A stretch of DNA of 64,000 nucleotides from Acidovorax sp. SUPP3334 (GCF_030159055.1 NZ_BQXQ01000004.1:113436-177435); one strand, 5' to 3'; shown: positions 38,698 to 49,389, numbered from the stretch's first letter. Notes: generated by a model from the letters alone, not told the origin. A program made the numbers and translations.

Positions 38698-39237
38698 ATG
38701 GCACGACTGCAACAACACTACCGCGAAAAAATCGCGCCCGAACTCGCCAAGCAGTTCGGTTACACCTCGCCGATGCAAGTTCCGCGTCTGACGAAGATCA
38801 CCTTGAACATGGGCGTGAGCGAAGCCGTGTCGGACAAGAAGGTGATGGACAACGCCGTCGCTGACCTGACCAAGATCGCCGGCCAAAAGCCTGTGGTGAC
38901 GAAGGCCAAGAAGGCCATCGCCGGTTTCAAGATCCGCGAAGGCCAGGCCATCGGTTGCATGGTCACGCTGCGCGGCGTTCAGATGTATGAATTCCTGGAC
39001 CGTTTCGTGACCGTGGCACTGCCCCGCGTTCGTGACTTCCGTGGTATTTCTGGCCGCGCCTTCGATGGCCGTGGCAACTACAACATCGGTGTCAAGGAAC
39101 AGATCATTTTCCCTGAAATCGAGTACGACAAGGTGGATGCCTTGCGCGGTCTCAACATCAGCATCACCACGACGGCGAAGAGCGACGAAGAAGCCAAGGC
39201 GCTTCTCGCTGGTTTCCGTTTCCCGTTCAAGAACTGA
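38698..39237 (+). CDS. rplE: Large-subunit ribosomal protein uL5 (L5)
   Basis: 179 residues, normal length. [40 protein letters not shown] and [20 protein letters not shown] are diagnostic. Contacts 5S rRNA in the central protuberance. Nine bases after rplX with GGAGTC upstream. Confidence 0.98.
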   Translation: MARLQQHYREKIAPELAKQFGYTSPMQVPRLTKITLNMGVSEAVSDKKVMDNAVADLTKIAGQKPVVTKAKKAIAGFKIREGQAIGCMVTLRGVQMYEFLDRFVTVALPRVRDFRGISGRAFDGRGNYNIGVKEQIIFPEIEYDKVDALRGLNISITTTAKSDEEAKALLAGFRFPFKN

Positions 39238-39245
39238 GGCAGCGT

Positions 39246-39551
39246 ATGGCTAAAGTAGCTTTGATCCAGCGCGAACTGAAGCGCGAAAAATTGGCCGCCA
39301 AGTACGCAGTGAAGTATGCGGAATTTAAGGCGATCGCCAGTGACATGAAGCGCAGCGATGAAGAGCGTGAAGCAGCCCGTTTGGGTCTGCAAAAGCTCCC
39401 ACGCAATGCCAACCCGACGCGTCAGCGCAACCGTTGCGAAATCACCGGTCGCCCACGTGGCACGTTCCGTCAATTCGGTCTGGCTCGCGCAAAGATCCGT
39501 GAACTGGCTTTCGCTGGCGACATCCCCGGTGTCACCAAGGCCAGCTGGTAA
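39246..39551 (+). CDS. rpsN: Small-subunit ribosomal protein uS14 (S14), zinc-free long form
   Basis: 101 residues. [20 protein letters not shown] identifies uS14. Only one Cys remains, so this is the long C-minus form that does not bind zinc, as expected in proteobacteria. Located between rplE and rpsH as usual; last residues VTKASW. Confidence 0.98.
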   Translation: MAKVALIQRELKREKLAAKYAVKYAEFKAIASDMKRSDEEREAARLGLQKLPRNANPTRQRNRCEITGRPRGTFRQFGLARAKIRELAFAGDIPGVTKASW

Positions 39552-39571
39552 GCAGGCAGGAGAGATACAAC

Positions 39572-39967
39572 ATGAGCATGAGTGATCCCATCGCTGACTT
39601 GCTGACCCGCATTCGCAACGCGCAAATGGTGTCCAAGGCTACTGTGCTGGTTCCATCTTCCAAAGTGAAGATCGCCATCGCACAAGTGCTGAAGGACGAG
39701 GGTTATATCGACGGCTTCCAGGTCAAGACCGAAGCCGGCAAGTCCGAACTTGAAATCGCACTGAAGTACTACGCCGGTCGTCCGGTGATCGAGCGTATCG
39801 AGCGTGTCAGCCGTCCAGGTCTGCGCGTGTACAAGGGCCGTGATTCCATCCCGCAAGTCATGAACGGTCTGGGTGTGGCAATTGTCACGACTCCCAAGGG
39901 CGTGATGACCGATCGCAAAGCGCGCGCTACCGGTGTCGGCGGCGAAGTGCTTTGCTACGTCGCTTAA
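39572..39967 (+). CDS. rpsH: Small-subunit ribosomal protein uS8 (S8)
   Basis: 131 residues, starting [20 protein letters not shown]; a second ATG two codons later is possible. In E. coli S8 is also the translational repressor of the spc operon, acting at the rplE start; I have not found the matching RNA fold here. The C-terminus [11 protein letters not shown] is typical. Confidence 0.98.
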   Translation: MSMSDPIADLLTRIRNAQMVSKATVLVPSSKVKIAIAQVLKDEGYIDGFQVKTEAGKSELEIALKYYAGRPVIERIERVSRPGLRVYKGRDSIPQVMNGLGVAIVTTPKGVMTDRKARATGVGGEVLCYVA

Positions 39968-39990
39968 ACGTGGCATTGAGGAGAAACTGA

Positions 39991-40524
39991 ATGTCCCGTG
40001 TAGGAAAAATGCCGGTGACCATCCCCGCAGGTGTGGATGTGTCCATCAAGGACGACCAAATCAGTGTAAAGGGTACGGGCGGCACGCTGTTCTTGACCCA
40101 AAGCGCACTGGTGAAGGTTACCAACAAGGATGGCAAGCTCAGTTTTGAGCCTGTCAACGAGTCTCGCGAAGCGAATGCCATGAGCGGCACGATCCGCCAG
40201 TTGGTCAACAACATGGTGGTGGGCGTTAGCAAGGGCTTCGAAAAGAAGCTGAACCTGATTGGCGTGGGTTACAAGGCCCAGGCTGCAGGTGCCAAGCTCA
40301 ACCTGAACGTCGGTTATTCGCACCCCGTGAATTTCGAAATGCCTGCAGGCATCACGGTTGCAACTCCGACCCCGACCGAAATCGTGATCAAGGGTGCCGA
40401 CCGCCAGCGCGTCGGCCAATTGGCCGCTGAGATCCGTGCTGTTCGTCCGCCAGAGCCCTACAAAGGCAAGGGCATCCGTTATTCGGACGAAAAAGTCACG
40501 ATCAAAGAGACCAAGAAGAAATAA
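39991..40524 (+). CDS. rplF: Large-subunit ribosomal protein uL6 (L6)
   Basis: 177 residues: [20 protein letters not shown] at the start, and the C-terminal [20 protein letters not shown] uL6 signature. Binds near the sarcin-ricin loop of 23S rRNA. GAGGAG ribosome-binding site; standard gene order. Confidence 0.98.
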   Translation: MSRVGKMPVTIPAGVDVSIKDDQISVKGTGGTLFLTQSALVKVTNKDGKLSFEPVNESREANAMSGTIRQLVNNMVVGVSKGFEKKLNLIGVGYKAQAAGAKLNLNVGYSHPVNFEMPAGITVATPTPTEIVIKGADRQRVGQLAAEIRAVRPPEPYKGKGIRYSDEKVTIKETKKK

Positions 40525-40535
40525 GGAGCTGCAAC

Positions 40536-40901
40536 ATGTTGACCAAGAAAGAGCAGCGTCTTCGTCGTTCGCGCCAAACCCGCATTCGCATTGCGCAGCA
40601 AGGCGTGGCACGTTTGACGGTGAATCGCACGAATCTTCATATCTATGCCAGCGTGATTTCCGGCGACGGCAGCAAGGTGCTGGCCAGTGCATCCACGGCA
40701 GAGGCCGAAGTGCGCAAGACGCTCGGCGGTTCGGGCAAGGGTGGCAATGCCGCCGCCGCTCAGGCCATCGGCAAGCGCATCGCTGAAAAGGCGAAGGCTG
40801 CTGGCGTTGAAAAGGTTGCATTCGATCGTGCAGGTTTCGCCTATCACGGCCGCGTCAAGGCTCTTGCCGACGCTGCACGTGAAGCAGGTCTGCAGTTCTA
40901 A
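40536..40901 (+). CDS. rplR: Large-subunit ribosomal protein uL18 (L18)
   Basis: 121 residues. [20 protein letters not shown] and [20 protein letters not shown] identify uL18, a 5S rRNA-binding protein. Eleven bases after rplF. Confidence 0.98.
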   Translation: MLTKKEQRLRRSRQTRIRIAQQGVARLTVNRTNLHIYASVISGDGSKVLASASTAEAEVRKTLGGSGKGGNAAAAQAIGKRIAEKAKAAGVEKVAFDRAGFAYHGRVKALADAAREAGLQF

Positions 40902-40918
40902 GCGGAGCGAAGTACAAA

Positions 40919-41437
40919 ATGGCTAAATTTCAACCCAAAGTGCAGAGCGAAGGTCAAGACGACGGTCTGCGCGAAAAAATGATCGCGGTGAACCGCGTGA
41001 CCAAAGTCGTGAAGGGTGGCCGTATTCTCGGTTTCGCTGCACTGACTGTGGTAGGCGACGGTGATGGACGCGTCGGCATGGGCAAGGGCAAGTCGAAAGA
41101 AGTGCCTGCAGCCGTGCAGAAAGCCATGGAAGAAGCACGTCGCAACCTGGTGAAGGTGTCGCTCAAGAACGGCACCATCCACCATCAAGTGACGGGTCAC
41201 CATGGTGCAGCCCACGTTATGATGGCGCCCGCCCCCAAGGGTACCGGCATCATCGCCGGCGGCCCTATGCGCGCTGTATTCGAAGTGCTGGGAATCACGG
41301 ACATCGTGGCTAAGAGCCATGGTTCTTCGAATCCGTACAACATGGTTCGCGCCACCTTCGACGCATTGGTTCATTCCACGACCCCTTCGGACGTGGCAGC
41401 CAAGCGCGGCAAGTCGGTCGAAGACATCTTCGCCTGA
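40919..41437 (+). CDS. rpsE: Small-subunit ribosomal protein uS5 (S5)
   Basis: 172 residues. [20 protein letters not shown] and the S5 signature region [20 protein letters not shown] are present; [18 protein letters not shown] near the end. Involved in decoding fidelity; mutations in the VVKGGR loop region give spectinomycin resistance in other bacteria, and here the residues look wild type. Confidence 0.98.
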   Translation: MAKFQPKVQSEGQDDGLREKMIAVNRVTKVVKGGRILGFAALTVVGDGDGRVGMGKGKSKEVPAAVQKAMEEARRNLVKVSLKNGTIHHQVTGHHGAAHVMMAPAPKGTGIIAGGPMRAVFEVLGITDIVAKSHGSSNPYNMVRATFDALVHSTTPSDVAAKRGKSVEDIFA

Positions 41438-41451
41438 ACGGAGTTGATCAA

Positions 41452-41634
41452 ATGACTACGCAACAAACCGTCAAGATTCAACTGGTGCGCAGCCCTATCG
41501 GCACCAAGGAATCGCATCGCGCGACCGTTCGCGGTCTGGGCCTGCGCAAGCTGAACAGCATCAGCGAACTGCAGGATAGCCCCGAAGTGCGCGGCATGAT
41601 TAACAAGATCAGTTATCTGGTCAAAGTCCTCTGA
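41452..41634 (+). CDS. rpmD: Large-subunit ribosomal protein uL30 (L30)
   Basis: 60 residues: [20 protein letters not shown] and [20 protein letters not shown] are typical of bacterial uL30. It lies between rpsE and rplO as in other spc operons. Confidence 0.97.
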   Translation: MTTQQTVKIQLVRSPIGTKESHRATVRGLGLRKLNSISELQDSPEVRGMINKISYLVKVL

Positions 41635-41644
41635 GAGATTGATG

Positions 41645-42076
41645 ATGGAACTCAATAGCATCAAGCCCGCAGACGGAGCCAAGCACGCCAAGCGCCGTGT
41701 CGGTCGCGGCATTGGTTCTGGTTTGGGCAAGACCGCAGGTCGCGGTCACAAAGGCCAGAAATCGCGTTCGGGTGGATACCACAAGGTGGGCTTCGAAGGC
41801 GGTCAAATGCCTTTGCAACGTCGTTTGCCCAAGCGGGGTTTCAAGTCTCATCTGCTGAAGTTCAACGCAGAAGTGACATTGACAGCGCTGAATCAGTTGG
41901 ATCTCGCTGAGGTCGACCTGCTGACGCTGAAAAGCGCCGGTTTGGTGGGTCAACTCGTGAAGGTCGTGAAGATCATCAAGAGCGGCGAACTGAGCAAGTC
42001 CGTCAAATTGACTGGTATCGGTGCGACGGCGGGCGCCAAGGCGGCCATCGAAGCTGCCGGCGGCAGCCTCGCCTGA
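41645..42076 (+). CDS. rplO: Large-subunit ribosomal protein uL15 (L15)
   Basis: 143 residues from ATG 41645 ([13 protein letters not shown]); the preceding ATG at 41642 would add one Met. The Gly-rich [20 protein letters not shown] motif binds 23S rRNA. Eight to eleven bases after rpmD, followed by secY. Confidence 0.97.
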   Translation: MELNSIKPADGAKHAKRRVGRGIGSGLGKTAGRGHKGQKSRSGGYHKVGFEGGQMPLQRRLPKRGFKSHLLKFNAEVTLTALNQLDLAEVDLLTLKSAGLVGQLVKVVKIIKSGELSKSVKLTGIGATAGAKAAIEAAGGSLA

Positions 42077-42099
42077 TTTGGTCCTGAAGGAACGCATTC

Positions 42100-43419
42100 G
42101 TGGCTACTAACGCAGCTCAAATTGCGAAGACCGGGAAGTTCGGCGATTTGCGTCGCCGGCTGGTTTTTCTGCTGCTTGCGTTGGTCGTGTACCGCATCGG
42201 AGCGCACATTCCTGTGCCGGGCATTGATCCGGCGCAACTGCAACAGTTGTTCAGTGGCCAGCAAGGCGGCATTCTGAATCTGTTCAATATGTTCTCGGGT
42301 GGAGCACTCTCGCGCTTCACAGTGTTCGCTCTGGGGATCATGCCTTACATATCGGCATCGATCATCATGCAGCTGATGACCTATGTCATCCCGACGTTCG
42401 AGCAGTTGAAGAAGGAAGGCGAAGCTGGGCGGCGCAAGATCACGCAATACACGCGTTATGGAACGCTAGGACTTGCACTCTTTCAGTCGCTGGGCATTGC
42501 AGTGGCACTGGAAAGTTCGGCAGGCTTGGTGTTAAGCCCCGGTTTTGGCTTTCGCATGACGGCGGTGGTGAGTCTTACTGCAGGCACTATGTTCTTGATG
42601 TGGCTCGGTGAGCAAATCACGGAACGGGGGCTGGGCAATGGGATTTCCATCCTGATCTTTGCAGGCATCGCTGCAGGTTTGCCTAGTTCGATTGGTGGAT
42701 TGCTGGAGTTGGTGCGTACAGGTGCCATGAGCATCTTGGCAGCGATTTTTATCGTGCTGGTTGTGGCCGCAGTGACCTACTTTGTGGTGTTCGTCGAACG
42801 TGGGCAGCGCAAGATCCTTGTGAATTACGCAAGGCGCCAAGTGGGCAACAAGGTATATGGTGGCCAGTCGTCCCATCTGCCGTTGAAGCTCAACATGGCA
42901 GGTGTGATACCGCCAATTTTTGCCTCCTCGATCATTTTGCTGCCTGCAACGGTAGTGAACTGGTTCAGTGCGGGCGAGTCGATGCGATGGCTGCGCGACA
43001 TTTCCGGTGCTTTGACGCCAGGACAGCCGATCTATGTGATGTTCTATGCTGCGGCGATCGTTTTCTTCTGTTTTTTCTACACAGCCCTCGTGTTTAACAG
43101 CCGGGAGACTGCAGACAATCTGAAGAAAAGCGGGGCCTTTATCCCTGGGATTCGTCCTGGAGAACAAACGGCTCGCTACATCGACAAGATCTTGGTTCGC
43201 TTGACACTCGCAGGAGCTGTGTACATCACTTTTGTGTGTTTGCTCCCAGAGTTCATGATCCTGAAGTACAACGTACCGTTTTATTTTGGCGGTACCTCTT
43301 TGTTGATCATCGTGGTGGTCACCATGGACTTCATGGCTCAAGTGCAGAACTACATGATGTCCCAGCAGTATGAGTCTTTGCTCAAGAAGGCCAACTTCAA
43401 GGCAACACCTGGAAGCTGA
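42100..43419 (+). CDS. secY: Protein translocase channel subunit SecY
   Basis: 439 residues with ten membrane helices; forms the SecYEG channel for export and membrane insertion. GTG start at 42100 ([20 protein letters not shown]). Typical features: plug/helix 2 region [40 protein letters not shown], and the C-terminal [14 protein letters not shown]. Codon use is less GC-biased than in the glp genes. It is followed by a 148-base gap before rpmJ; infA, often located there, is absent. Confidence 0.98.
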   Translation: MATNAAQIAKTGKFGDLRRRLVFLLLALVVYRIGAHIPVPGIDPAQLQQLFSGQQGGILNLFNMFSGGALSRFTVFALGIMPYISASIIMQLMTYVIPTFEQLKKEGEAGRRKITQYTRYGTLGLALFQSLGIAVALESSAGLVLSPGFGFRMTAVVSLTAGTMFLMWLGEQITERGLGNGISILIFAGIAAGLPSSIGGLLELVRTGAMSILAAIFIVLVVAAVTYFVVFVERGQRKILVNYARRQVGNKVYGGQSSHLPLKLNMAGVIPPIFASSIILLPATVVNWFSAGESMRWLRDISGALTPGQPIYVMFYAAAIVFFCFFYTALVFNSRETADNLKKSGAFIPGIRPGEQTARYIDKILVRLTLAGAVYITFVCLLPEFMILKYNVPFYFGGTSLLIIVVVTMDFMAQVQNYMMSQQYESLLKKANFKATPGS

Positions 43420-43567
43420 CATTCGACAAGTGGAATCCTGGCGAATGCGCTATAGTGGCGGGTTGGCCTGGGTGAATACGGTTTATTGATGCCCTTCGAT
43501 TTATCGCGGGCGCAATTTGTGTTCCGCGCAGTGGCCGGGACGAACAGACGAGTTTTAGGAGAATGAA

Positions 43568-43681
43568 ATGAGAGTTTCGGCTTCGGTCAAAAAAATCTGC
43601 CGCAACTGCAAGATCATCCGCCGCAAGGGTGTGGTGCGCGTGATCTGCACGGACATGCGCCATAAGCAGCGCCAAGGTTGA
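43568..43681 (+). CDS. rpmJ: Large-subunit ribosomal protein bL36 (L36), zinc-binding form
   Basis: 37 residues ([20 protein letters not shown] to DMRHKQRQG) from ATG 43568, preceded by AGGAGA. The CxxC, Cys and His set for zinc (Cys11, Cys14, Cys27, His32) is complete, so this is the zinc form. Located between secY and rpsM as in other proteobacteria. Confidence 0.97.
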   Translation: MRVSASVKKICRNCKIIRRKGVVRVICTDMRHKQRQG

Positions 43682-43703
43682 TTGAAAGTATTAGAGGACG
43701 CAT

Positions 43704-44069
43704 ATGGCACGTATCGCTGGCATCAACATTCCGCCGCATCAGCATGCTGAAATCGGCTTGACCGCCATTTTTGGCATTGGTCGCACTCGCGCTCGCAAGA
43801 TCTGCGAAGCAACCGGTATCGAGTATTCCAAGAAGATCAAGGATCTGACGGATGCCGATCTGGAAAAAATTCGCGATCAAATCGCACAGTTCACCATAGA
43901 GGGTGACCTGCGTCGCGAAACCACGATGAACATCAAGCGATTGATGGACATCGGGTGCTATCGCGGTTTCCGTCACCGTCGTGGTTTACCCATGCGCGGT
44001 CAGCGTACGCGCACCAATGCCCGTACCCGCAAGGGTCCGCGCAAGGGCGCAGCGGCTCTGAAGAAATAA
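43704..44069 (+). CDS. rpsM: Small-subunit ribosomal protein uS13 (S13)
   Basis: 121 residues: [40 protein letters not shown] and the C-terminal [20 protein letters not shown]. It sits in the head of the 30S subunit, contacting tRNA and the 50S. First gene of the alpha block after rpmJ. Confidence 0.98.
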   Translation: MARIAGINIPPHQHAEIGLTAIFGIGRTRARKICEATGIEYSKKIKDLTDADLEKIRDQIAQFTIEGDLRRETTMNIKRLMDIGCYRGFRHRRGLPMRGQRTRTNARTRKGPRKGAAALKK

Positions 44070-44087
44070 AGAGATTGAGAGATCACT

Positions 44088-44492
44088 ATGGCTAAATCTC
44101 CTGCCAATAACGCCTCGCAGCGTGTTCGCAAAAAGGTTCGTAAGAATGTGTCGGACGGTATTGCACACGTGCATGCATCCTTCAACAACACGATCATTAC
44201 CATCACGGATCGCCAAGGCAATGCGTTGTCGTGGGCTTCGTCGGGTGGTCAGGGCTTCAAGGGTTCGCGCAAGTCGACTCCCTTTGCTGCCCAGGTGGCT
44301 TCCGAAGTCGCTGGCCGTGCTGCCATCGAACAAGGCATCAAGAACCTGGATGTGGAAATCAAGGGCCCTGGTCCTGGCCGCGAATCTTCGGTGCGCGCGT
44401 TGGGCGCACTGGGCATCCGTATCACGTCGATCTCCGATGTGACGCCGGTTCCCCACAATGGTTGCCGCCCTCAAAAGCGTCGTCGTATCTAA
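44088..44492 (+). CDS. rpsK: Small-subunit ribosomal protein uS11 (S11)
   Basis: 134 residues. [20 protein letters not shown] and the C-terminal [18 protein letters not shown] are diagnostic. Platform protein of the 30S subunit. An 88-base gap follows before rpsD. Confidence 0.98.
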   Translation: MAKSPANNASQRVRKKVRKNVSDGIAHVHASFNNTIITITDRQGNALSWASSGGQGFKGSRKSTPFAAQVASEVAGRAAIEQGIKNLDVEIKGPGPGRESSVRALGALGIRITSISDVTPVPHNGCRPQKRRRI

Positions 44493-44580
44493 TTTTTTAT
44501 TGAAGCCCACCGCCATCGATAGCCTAGCGCATTGATGGCTCCCGCAATTTTTTTGCGGCAGATGACACAAGGAAGCTCAA

Positions 44581-45204
44581 GTGGCACGTTACCTCGGCCC
44601 CAAGGCCAAACTTTCCCGCCGTGAAGGTACCGACCTGTTTTTGAAGAGCGCACGTCGTTCTATCGCTGACAAGTCCAAGTTCGATTCCAAGCCTGGCCAG
44701 CACGGCCGCACTTCCGGTGCTCGCACGTCCGATTACGGCCTGCAACTGCGCGAAAAGCAGAAGGTCAAGCGCATGTATGGCGTGTTGGAAAAGCAGTTCC
44801 GTCGTTACTTCGAAGCTGCTGACCGCCGCAAGGGCAACACTGGCGCCAATCTGTTGTTTCTGCTGGAGTCCCGGCTAGACAATGTGGTGTACCGCATGGG
44901 CTTTGGATCTACCCGGGCAGAAGCGCGCCAATTGGTTTCGCACAAGGCAATCACGGTGAATGGCCATTCGGTCAACATCGCTTCGTACCTCGTCAAGACC
45001 GGTGATGTGGTGGCTGTGCGTGAAAAGTCCAAAAAGCAAGGCCGTGTGATTGAAGCGCTGCAATTGGCTCAACAAGTCGGCATGCCCGCTTGGGTTGAGG
45101 TCAATGCCGACAAGGCAGAAGGCGTGTTCAAGAAGGTGCCGGATCGCGACGAATTCGGTGCCGACATCAACGAATCCCTGATCGTTGAACTCTATTCGCG
45201 CTAA
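44581..45204 (+). CDS. rpsD: Small-subunit ribosomal protein uS4 (S4)
   Basis: 207 residues with GTG start at 44581 ([20 protein letters not shown]). The S4 RNA-binding domain is [20 protein letters not shown], followed by [20 protein letters not shown]. In E. coli S4 represses the alpha operon by binding the rpsM leader. The stop codon lies in a GCGCTAA/TTAGCGC hairpin (45198-45214), which may reduce read-through into rpoA. Confidence 0.98.
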   Translation: MARYLGPKAKLSRREGTDLFLKSARRSIADKSKFDSKPGQHGRTSGARTSDYGLQLREKQKVKRMYGVLEKQFRRYFEAADRRKGNTGANLLFLLESRLDNVVYRMGFGSTRAEARQLVSHKAITVNGHSVNIASYLVKTGDVVAVREKSKKQGRVIEALQLAQQVGMPAWVEVNADKAEGVFKKVPDRDEFGADINESLIVELYSR

Positions 45205-45232
45205 TTTTTAGCGCACGTTCGAGAAAATTGTT

Positions 45233-45260
45233 CCTATACCGCGAGGCATCGCGGTATAGG
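45233..45260 (+). promoter_or_regulatory. Strong RNA hairpin between rpsD and rpoA
   Basis: CCTATACCGCGA / TCGCGGTATAGG, a perfect 12-base stem with GGCA loop, in the 110-base gap before rpoA. No T run follows, so it is not a classical terminator. It may be an mRNA-processing or protein-binding site that sets RpoA levels relative to S4. Confidence 0.5.
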
Positions 45261-45314
45261 CGCTTCACCAGCCTTACCGGTGTAACGAGCTGGGGGTATT
45301 GAGAGGAAGTCTGA

Positions 45315-46307
45315 ATGCAAACCAATTTGCTGAAACCCAAGGCAATCAATGTCGAACAGCTTGGACACAATCGTGCCAAGGTGGCACTAGAGCCATTTGA
45401 GCGGGGTTACGGCCACACGCTTGGCAACGCCATTCGCCGTGTTCTGCTTTCGTCCATGGTGGGTTATGCAGCAACGGAAGTCACGATCGCAGGTGTGTTG
45501 CATGAGTACTCGTCGATTGATGGCGTGCAAGAGGATGTCGTCAATATTCTGTTAAACCTCAAGGGTGTGGTGTTCAAGCTCCACAACCGGGACGAAGTCA
45601 CACTGAGTCTGCGCAAAGATGGCGAAGGCGTCGTAACTGCTCGCGACATCCAGACGCCACATGATGTGGAGATCGTCAATCCAGACCACGTGATTGCGCA
45701 TTTGTCGCAAGGCGGAAAACTGGACATGCAGATCAAGGTGGAAAAAGGTCGCGGCTATGTGCCAGGCAATCTCCGCCGGTATGCGGACGAGTCGACCAAG
45801 TCTATCGGCCGTATTGTTTTGGATGCTTCGTTTTCACCTGTGAAGCGTGTGAGCTATACCGTTGAAAGTGCTCGTGTGGAGCAACGGACTGATCTCGACA
45901 AGCTGGTTGTGGAAATCGAGACCAATGGTGCCATTACGGCGGAAGATGCAGTTCGTGCCTCTGCCAAGATATTGGTGGAGCAGTTGGCCGTATTCGCGCA
46001 ATTGGAAGGTGGCGAGCTTGCCGCTTTCGATGCACCTGCCGGCCCTCGCGGCAATGCGACGTTCGATCCTATTTTGCTGCGTCCAGTGGACGAGCTGGAA
46101 TTGACGGTACGTTCCGCCAATTGCTTGAAGGCCGAGAACATCTATTACATCGGTGATTTGATCCAGCGGACGGAGAACGAGTTGCTCAAGACTCCTAACC
46201 TCGGCCGGAAGTCGCTCAATGAGATTAAGGAAGTTCTGGCCTCTCGCGGCTTGACTTTGGGTATGAAGCTTGAGAACTGGCCGCCAGCGGGCCTCGACAA
46301 GCGCTAA
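45315..46307 (+). CDS. rpoA: DNA-directed RNA polymerase alpha subunit
   Basis: 330 residues: N-terminal dimerisation domain ([31 protein letters not shown]) and C-terminal domain that contacts UP elements and activators ([24 protein letters not shown] sequence, here [40 protein letters not shown]). ATG 45315 follows GAGAGGAAG. Length is normal. Part of the alpha block with rplQ. Confidence 0.98.
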   Translation: MQTNLLKPKAINVEQLGHNRAKVALEPFERGYGHTLGNAIRRVLLSSMVGYAATEVTIAGVLHEYSSIDGVQEDVVNILLNLKGVVFKLHNRDEVTLSLRKDGEGVVTARDIQTPHDVEIVNPDHVIAHLSQGGKLDMQIKVEKGRGYVPGNLRRYADESTKSIGRIVLDASFSPVKRVSYTVESARVEQRTDLDKLVVEIETNGAITAEDAVRASAKILVEQLAVFAQLEGGELAAFDAPAGPRGNATFDPILLRPVDELELTVRSANCLKAENIYYIGDLIQRTENELLKTPNLGRKSLNEIKEVLASRGLTLGMKLENWPPAGLDKR

Positions 46308-46394
46308 GTTATAATTTTTGGTTCCCTGGGGGAACAGTGCCTTGGGCAGTACCTGATACGGCTGCCCGATTTAATTATTCATAAGGAAAGCACC

Positions 46395-46793
46395 ATGCGT
46401 CACGGACACGGACTTCGTAAACTCAATCGCACCAGCTCGCATCGTCTTGCGATGCTGCAAAACATGATGAACTCGCTCATCGAGCATGAGGCCATCAAAA
46501 CCACTTTGCCCAAGGCTAAGGAACTTCGCCGTGTGGTCGAGCCGATGATCACGCTGGCCAAGGAAGATACCCTGGCCAATCGCCGTCTGGCGTTTGATCG
46601 TCTGCGTGACCGGGACAGCGTGACCAAGCTTTTCAATGTGCTGGGCCCCCGCTTTAAAGCACGTCCAGGTGGTTACACCCGCATTCTGAAGATGGGCTTC
46701 CGTGTGGGTGATAACGCTCCTATGGCCTTTGTTGAATTGGTGGAACGTGCAGAAAAATCGGCAGAAACCGCAAACGTTTCTACAGAAGCTTAA
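46395..46793 (+). CDS. rplQ: Large-subunit ribosomal protein bL17 (L17)
   Basis: 132 residues: [20 protein letters not shown] and the [20 protein letters not shown] motif. The rpoA-rplQ gap holds two short stems (GTTCCC/GGGAAC and GGGCAG/CTGCCC). The 3' end overlaps the probable promoter of the downstream tRNA-fMet gene. Confidence 0.98.
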   Translation: MRHGHGLRKLNRTSSHRLAMLQNMMNSLIEHEAIKTTLPKAKELRRVVEPMITLAKEDTLANRRLAFDRLRDRDSVTKLFNVLGPRFKARPGGYTRILKMGFRVGDNAPMAFVELVERAEKSAETANVSTEA

Positions 46794-46807
46794 AAGTAGT
46801 ATATAAT
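46779..46807 (+). promoter_or_regulatory. Candidate sigma70 promoter of tRNA-fMet
   Basis: TCTACA (46779-46784), 17-base spacer, TATAAT (46802-46807), 11 bases before the mature tRNA 5' end. The -35 lies in the last codons of rplQ. Confidence 0.6.
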
Positions 46808-46818
46808 TCATCTCTTGC

Positions 46819-46895
<77 letters not shown>

Positions 46896-46914
46896 ACATG
46901 GCTTAGCAGCCGTC

Positions 46915-46947
46915 AAAAAAGCCCACTAACCAGTGGGCTTTTTTGTT
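46915..46947 (+). terminator. Rho-independent terminator after tRNA-fMet
   Basis: AAAAAAGCCCAC / GTGGGCTTTTTT with a six-base loop; the A and T runs make it potentially bidirectional. It would end both the tRNA and the alpha-operon transcripts. Confidence 0.92.
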
Positions 46948-47153
46948 TTTGCGAAAGTCATTTGGCAGGCCTATTCTTGTTTGAACGACGTATGTTCGTT
47001 GTCCCATATTCACTGAGCGGGTGCAATGCTTGTTTCGCAGAGTGGTTCACCGCTGAACTCGCGATATTGGCGCATTGCCCGCATTCTTGTTCAATTCACG
47101 CCTGCTTCTCACCTGATTTTGGGTGACTGGATGCGTCCTTCTTTCTATACGCG

Positions 47154-48410
47154 ATGGCATCCTCAGACGAAACCACTTTAGGTATTGATTTCGGCACGTC
47201 CAATTCGGCAATGGCGCTGCGGCGAGGCCGTGCTACTGTGCAGCTATTACCTCTGGAGGGGGCCGCGACCACATTGCCTACAGCCTTGTTCTTCAACGCG
47301 GAAGACCATCGAACGCATATCGGTCGCGATGCAATAGCCCAATATCTCTCGGGTACGGAAGGCCGGTTGATGCGGTCGTTGAAGAGCTTGCTGGGCAGCG
47401 CATTGCTCCAAGACAAGACGGCAGTTCATCAGAGCATGGTGAGCTACCAAGACATCATTGCGTTGTTCCTGCGGACTCTGGCAGGTCAGGCCAGGCAAGC
47501 GTTGGGCGGCATGCCTGACCGTGTCGTCCTGGGGAGACCAGTACATTTTGTGGACGGCGATGAGGCACGTGATGCGCAGGCGGAAGATGCTTTGCGCCAA
47601 GCTGCAATGGATGCCGGCTTCACCAATGTCTCTTTTCAACTGGAACCCATTGCGGCGGCCTTGGACCATGAGCAACGAATCACGCGGGAAGCGTTGGTGC
47701 TCGTGGTGGACATTGGTGGCGGTACCTCGGATTTCACCATCGTCCGCTTGAGCCCAGAGCGAGCTCTCAAAGTGGATCGGAGTTCAGACATTCTTGCGAC
47801 ATCAGGGGTGCACCTTGGAGGCACTGATTTCGATCAACGGCTGAGCCGTTCCCAGGTCATGCCTCTCCTCGGATTGCGGCACATCGGACCGAGTGGACGC
47901 GAGGTGCCGAGCCGCGTGTTTTTTGATCTGTCGACATGGCACTTGATTCAGTGGTTGTACGGCGCCAAGGCATTGCGCGAAGCCCAGGCGTTGCGCAATG
48001 ATTATCTGGACTTGCGCTTGCATGACCGTCTTATGGAGGTCCTTAACGAGCGCTGGGGACATCGTCTGGCTAACGCAGTGGAGCAGGCAAAGATCGCTGT
48101 CTCACAAAAAGACTCGGTTGAGCCGATCACGCTGGAGTGGCTGGAATCGGGGCTGCAAGCTTCCCTGTCTCCGGATGTGCTGGCGGTGCAGTTGGATGGA
48201 CCTCTGCATCAGATTGTCGACTGTGCCCGCGAATGCTTGGCCACGGCAGGTCTGGATGCGAATGGTGTGGATGCCATCTATCTCACCGGTGGTTCTTCCG
48301 CATTGCGCCCACTGCGCTCAGCGCTGAAAGCCGCTTTCCCCGAAGTTCCCCAGATCGAAGGCGATCTGTTTGGTGGAGTGGCCTCTGGATTGGCCTACAC
48401 CGTGGCTTGA
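47154..48410 (+). CDS. Hsp70-family ATPase (YegD-like)
   Basis: 418 residues. Actin/Hsp70 nucleotide-binding fold: phosphate-1 loop TTLGIDFGTSNSAMAL, EPIAAALDHEQ, phosphate-2 VVDIGGGTSDFTIVRL, and the adenosine motif IYLTGGSSALRPLRSAL. It ends at the ATPase domain; there is no substrate-binding beta domain or lid as in DnaK, matching YegD-type proteins. The partner and role are unknown; ATP-dependent chaperone or sensor activity is possible. ATG 47154 follows a 209-base gap after the tRNA terminator. It converges with rsmI, 58 bases apart. Confidence 0.85.
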   Translation: MASSDETTLGIDFGTSNSAMALRRGRATVQLLPLEGAATTLPTALFFNAEDHRTHIGRDAIAQYLSGTEGRLMRSLKSLLGSALLQDKTAVHQSMVSYQDIIALFLRTLAGQARQALGGMPDRVVLGRPVHFVDGDEARDAQAEDALRQAAMDAGFTNVSFQLEPIAAALDHEQRITREALVLVVDIGGGTSDFTIVRLSPERALKVDRSSDILATSGVHLGGTDFDQRLSRSQVMPLLGLRHIGPSGREVPSRVFFDLSTWHLIQWLYGAKALREAQALRNDYLDLRLHDRLMEVLNERWGHRLANAVEQAKIAVSQKDSVEPITLEWLESGLQASLSPDVLAVQLDGPLHQIVDCARECLATAGLDANGVDAIYLTGGSSALRPLRSALKAAFPEVPQIEGDLFGGVASGLAYTVA

Positions 48411-48468
48411 ATGAGAAGCCCTTGAGGTTCTTTCATTTCGGATAACGCATACCTCTTCATTTGCTGCG

Positions 48469-49389
48469 TTAATTCGCTGATCCGTTTTCTTGCTTCCAGG
48501 CTAGGGCAGATTCATAAAGGGTGTTGCGCGACGCGCCCGTGATCTCCGCTGCCAATCTCACAGCCGTTTTGAGCGGCAGCTCCTGCATCAGCAATTTCAA
48601 GATTCGAAGGCTATCGCCGTCGTCATGCTGGGCCATCTGTGGGTGTAGCAAAACGACGAACTCGCCACGAGTTCGTTGCGGCCCTTCGGCCAGCCATGCA
48701 GACAATGCATGTGCGGCAACGGTGGCGATTTCCTCGAACTGTTTGGTGATCTCGCGCGCAAGAGTGACTTGGCGGTCTCCCAGTATCGCGAGGGTCTGCG
48801 CCAATTCGGCAATGCGGTGCGGTGCCTCCAGCAAAATGACGCATCGGCTTTCCGTCGACAGTTTCTGCACCGCCACAGAACGCTCGCCGCTTTTGGTGGG
48901 GAGAAATCCAGCAAACACAAAGCCTTCGGCGTCGATGGCCACCGCGCCCGCAGCGCTCAAAGCTGCGGTCACGCTGCTGGCCCCTGGCAGGGGCACGGCC
49001 CGAAGTCCAGCAGCATGCACGGCCGTCACGAGCCGGGCGCCTGGATCGCTGACGCCAGGAGTTCCCGCATCACTGGCGTAAGCCACTCGCTGCCCCGCGC
49101 GCAGTCGCTCGATGACTGCTTGCGATGCTTCTGCCTCGTTATGTTGATGCACTGCCAGCAACTGGCTGCTGGTTTTATCAACGCCATAGGCGCGCAGCAA
49201 TGACTGGGTGTGGCGGGTGTCTTCGCAGGCGATGGTGTCGGCGAGTTGCAGCACGTGCAGCGCCCGCAGCGTGATGTCGGCCAGATTGCCGATGGGGGTC
49301 GCCACGATGTACAAAGCCCCTTGCGGATAATGCTGCGCAGCTGCCGCGTCGCGTGCGGCGTTCAGGGCTGATGCGAAAGAGGCGCTCAA
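48469..49389 (-). CDS. rsmI: 16S rRNA 2'-O-methyltransferase RsmI
   Basis: 306 residues. Methylates the ribose of C1402 in 16S rRNA using S-adenosylmethionine. Tetrapyrrole-methylase fold: GALYIVATPIGNLADITLRA, IACEDTRHTQSLLRAYG, SDAGTPGVSDPGARLV, LPGASSVTAALSAAG and LLEAPHRIAELAQTL. The most upstream start is a TTG at 49389-49387; no ATG or GTG is seen before the conserved sequence, so it probably is the start. That codon overlaps by one base the ATG of the divergent yraN gene. Confidence 0.95.
   Translation of the reverse strand: MSASFASALNAARDAAAAQHYPQGALYIVATPIGNLADITLRALHVLQLADTIACEDTRHTQSLLRAYGVDKTSSQLLAVHQHNEAEASQAVIERLRAGQRVAYASDAGTPGVSDPGARLVTAVHAAGLRAVPLPGASSVTAALSAAGAVAIDAEGFVFAGFLPTKSGERSVAVQKLSTESRCVILLEAPHRIAELAQTLAILGDRQVTLAREITKQFEEIATVAAHALSAWLAEGPQRTRGEFVVLLHPQMAQHDDGDSLRILKLLMQELPLKTAVRLAAEITGASRNTLYESALAWKQENGSAN

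Noticed and set aside
43420..43567. infA hidden between secY and rpmJ
   Set aside because: The 148-base gap is too short for the ~72-codon gene and no frame matches IF-1.
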